Shown piece by piece: positions 4,886 through 5,124 of a stretch of 5,124 nt of DNA. The stretch comes from RECH01 sp964431105 (GTDB lineage: Bacteria > Cyanobacteriota > Cyanobacteriia > RECH01): assembly GCA_964431105.1 (NCBI GenBank), contig CAYSIR010000311.1, positions 1 to 5,124 of the forward strand, given 5' to 3'. The translations under genes were made by a program, and so were the position numbers. Every line of letters starts with the position of its first letter. Position 1 is the first letter of the stretch. The notes beneath the pieces were generated by a model. The model did no database searches, was not told the origin of the DNA, and saw nothing but the letters and a program-made list of their open reading frames with translations.

Positions 4886-5083
4886 ATGCCTAAACAGTCA
4901 ATCTCTGTGCCAATTGATACCCAAATCTTGGATTACATCGACCAAGTTACTTCTGACCGTGAAGCGGTGATTGATGAAGCGCTGCGGCTGTGGTGCGATC
5001 GCCATAACAAGGCCCAAGCTCAGCGGGTTTATGACGCTCAGCGCCGCCGCCAAGATCAAGACGAGACGGGGTGGCTCGTGTAG
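4886..5083 (+). CDS. Ribbon-helix-helix antitoxin-like protein
   Basis: This 65-residue protein looks like a ribbon-helix-helix (CopG/MazE-type) DNA-binding antitoxin. Residues 3-9 (KQSISVP) form the DNA-contacting strand, residues 11-21 (DTQILDYIDQV) helix 1, a turn at Ser23-Asp24, and residues 25-38 (REAVIDEALRLWCD) helix 2. The charged tail (RHNKAQAQRVYDAQRRR, ending DETGWLV) fits a flexible toxin-binding segment. The family dimerises, represses its own operon and neutralises a toxin, often an MazF/PemK RNase. I chose the ATG at 4886 because ACGGA lies 5 nt upstream and the strand starts immediately after it; an earlier in-frame ATG at 4862 would add 8 residues. A frame overlapping the 3' end begins at 5071, as in many toxin-antitoxin pairs. 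The fold is likely; the toxin identity is not visible. Confidence 0.75.
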   Translation: MPKQSISVPIDTQILDYIDQVTSDREAVIDEALRLWCDRHNKAQAQRVYDAQRRRQDQDETGWLV

Positions 5084-5124
5084 CGGTGAACAACGCAGAT
5101 GAAGCAAAAGCGCTAGACTGCTGG
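5071..5124 (+). CDS. Start of overlapping frame, possible toxin (truncated)
   Basis: A frame opens at GTG 5071 (alternative GTG at 5086) and stays open to the window edge, giving 18 codons (VARVAVNNADEAKALDCW). From 5071 it overlaps the antitoxin-like gene by 13 bp, an arrangement typical of translationally coupled toxin-antitoxin pairs; GAGACGG lies just upstream. Too little is present to assign a family, and the toxin idea rests on position only. The stretch could also be non-coding. Confidence 0.3.
   Translation, partial: MARVAVNNADEAKALDCW

Larger units (their letters stand above)
882..5002. repeat. HIP1 octamers (ten scattered GCGATCGC sites)
   Basis: GCGATCGC occurs at 882, 1120, 1345, 2038, 3226, 3476, 4038, 4442, 4792 and 4995, both inside genes and between them. 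This Highly Iterated Palindrome is a hallmark of many cyanobacterial genomes and supports the taxonomic reading. Both the left block and the antitoxin region carry it, so neither looks like very recent import from a non-cyanobacterium. Confidence 0.95.

Overview
The window looks cyanobacterial. The HIP1 octamer GCGATCGC occurs ten times in about 5.1 kb, where less than one copy is expected by chance, and two genes encode phycobilisome-family proteins. Base composition is moderate and intergenic regions are long. A filamentous or Leptolyngbya-like lineage is plausible, but the sequence does not settle the taxon.

Left block (1-2212): a small cupin and a class I SAM-dependent methyltransferase lie on the minus strand, probably co-transcribed (methyltransferase first). 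They diverge from a plus-strand Crp/Fnr-family regulator. The 209-bp divergent region holds several dyads that could be operators. This looks like a small regulator-plus-targets unit. I infer a stress role (nitrosative or redox) from memory of similar neighbourhoods, not from the sequence.

Middle (2213-2338): a repeat with near-terminal inverted ends and a strong central hairpin separates this block from the next. A half-copy of the same repeat sits at bases 1-47 and supplies the last codons and stop of the cupin, so the cupin block is bracketed by one repeat family.

Right-centre block (2339-3956, minus strand): an orphan phycobiliprotein-like gene (157 aa) lies upstream of a stand-alone phycobilisome linker-domain gene (243 aa). 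A 412-bp gap rich in inverted and tandem repeats separates them. Together they carry the two domain types fused in the core-membrane linker ApcE, but as separate small proteins, with a divergent chromophore site and a cysteine-rich linker. This is the most unusual content in the window.

Right end (3957-5124): about 930 bp without a convincing gene. It includes a GC-rich, stem-rich stretch that could be a non-coding RNA. It is followed by a ribbon-helix-helix antitoxin-like gene with a possible upstream operator, and by the start of an overlapping reading frame (perhaps the toxin) cut by the window edge.
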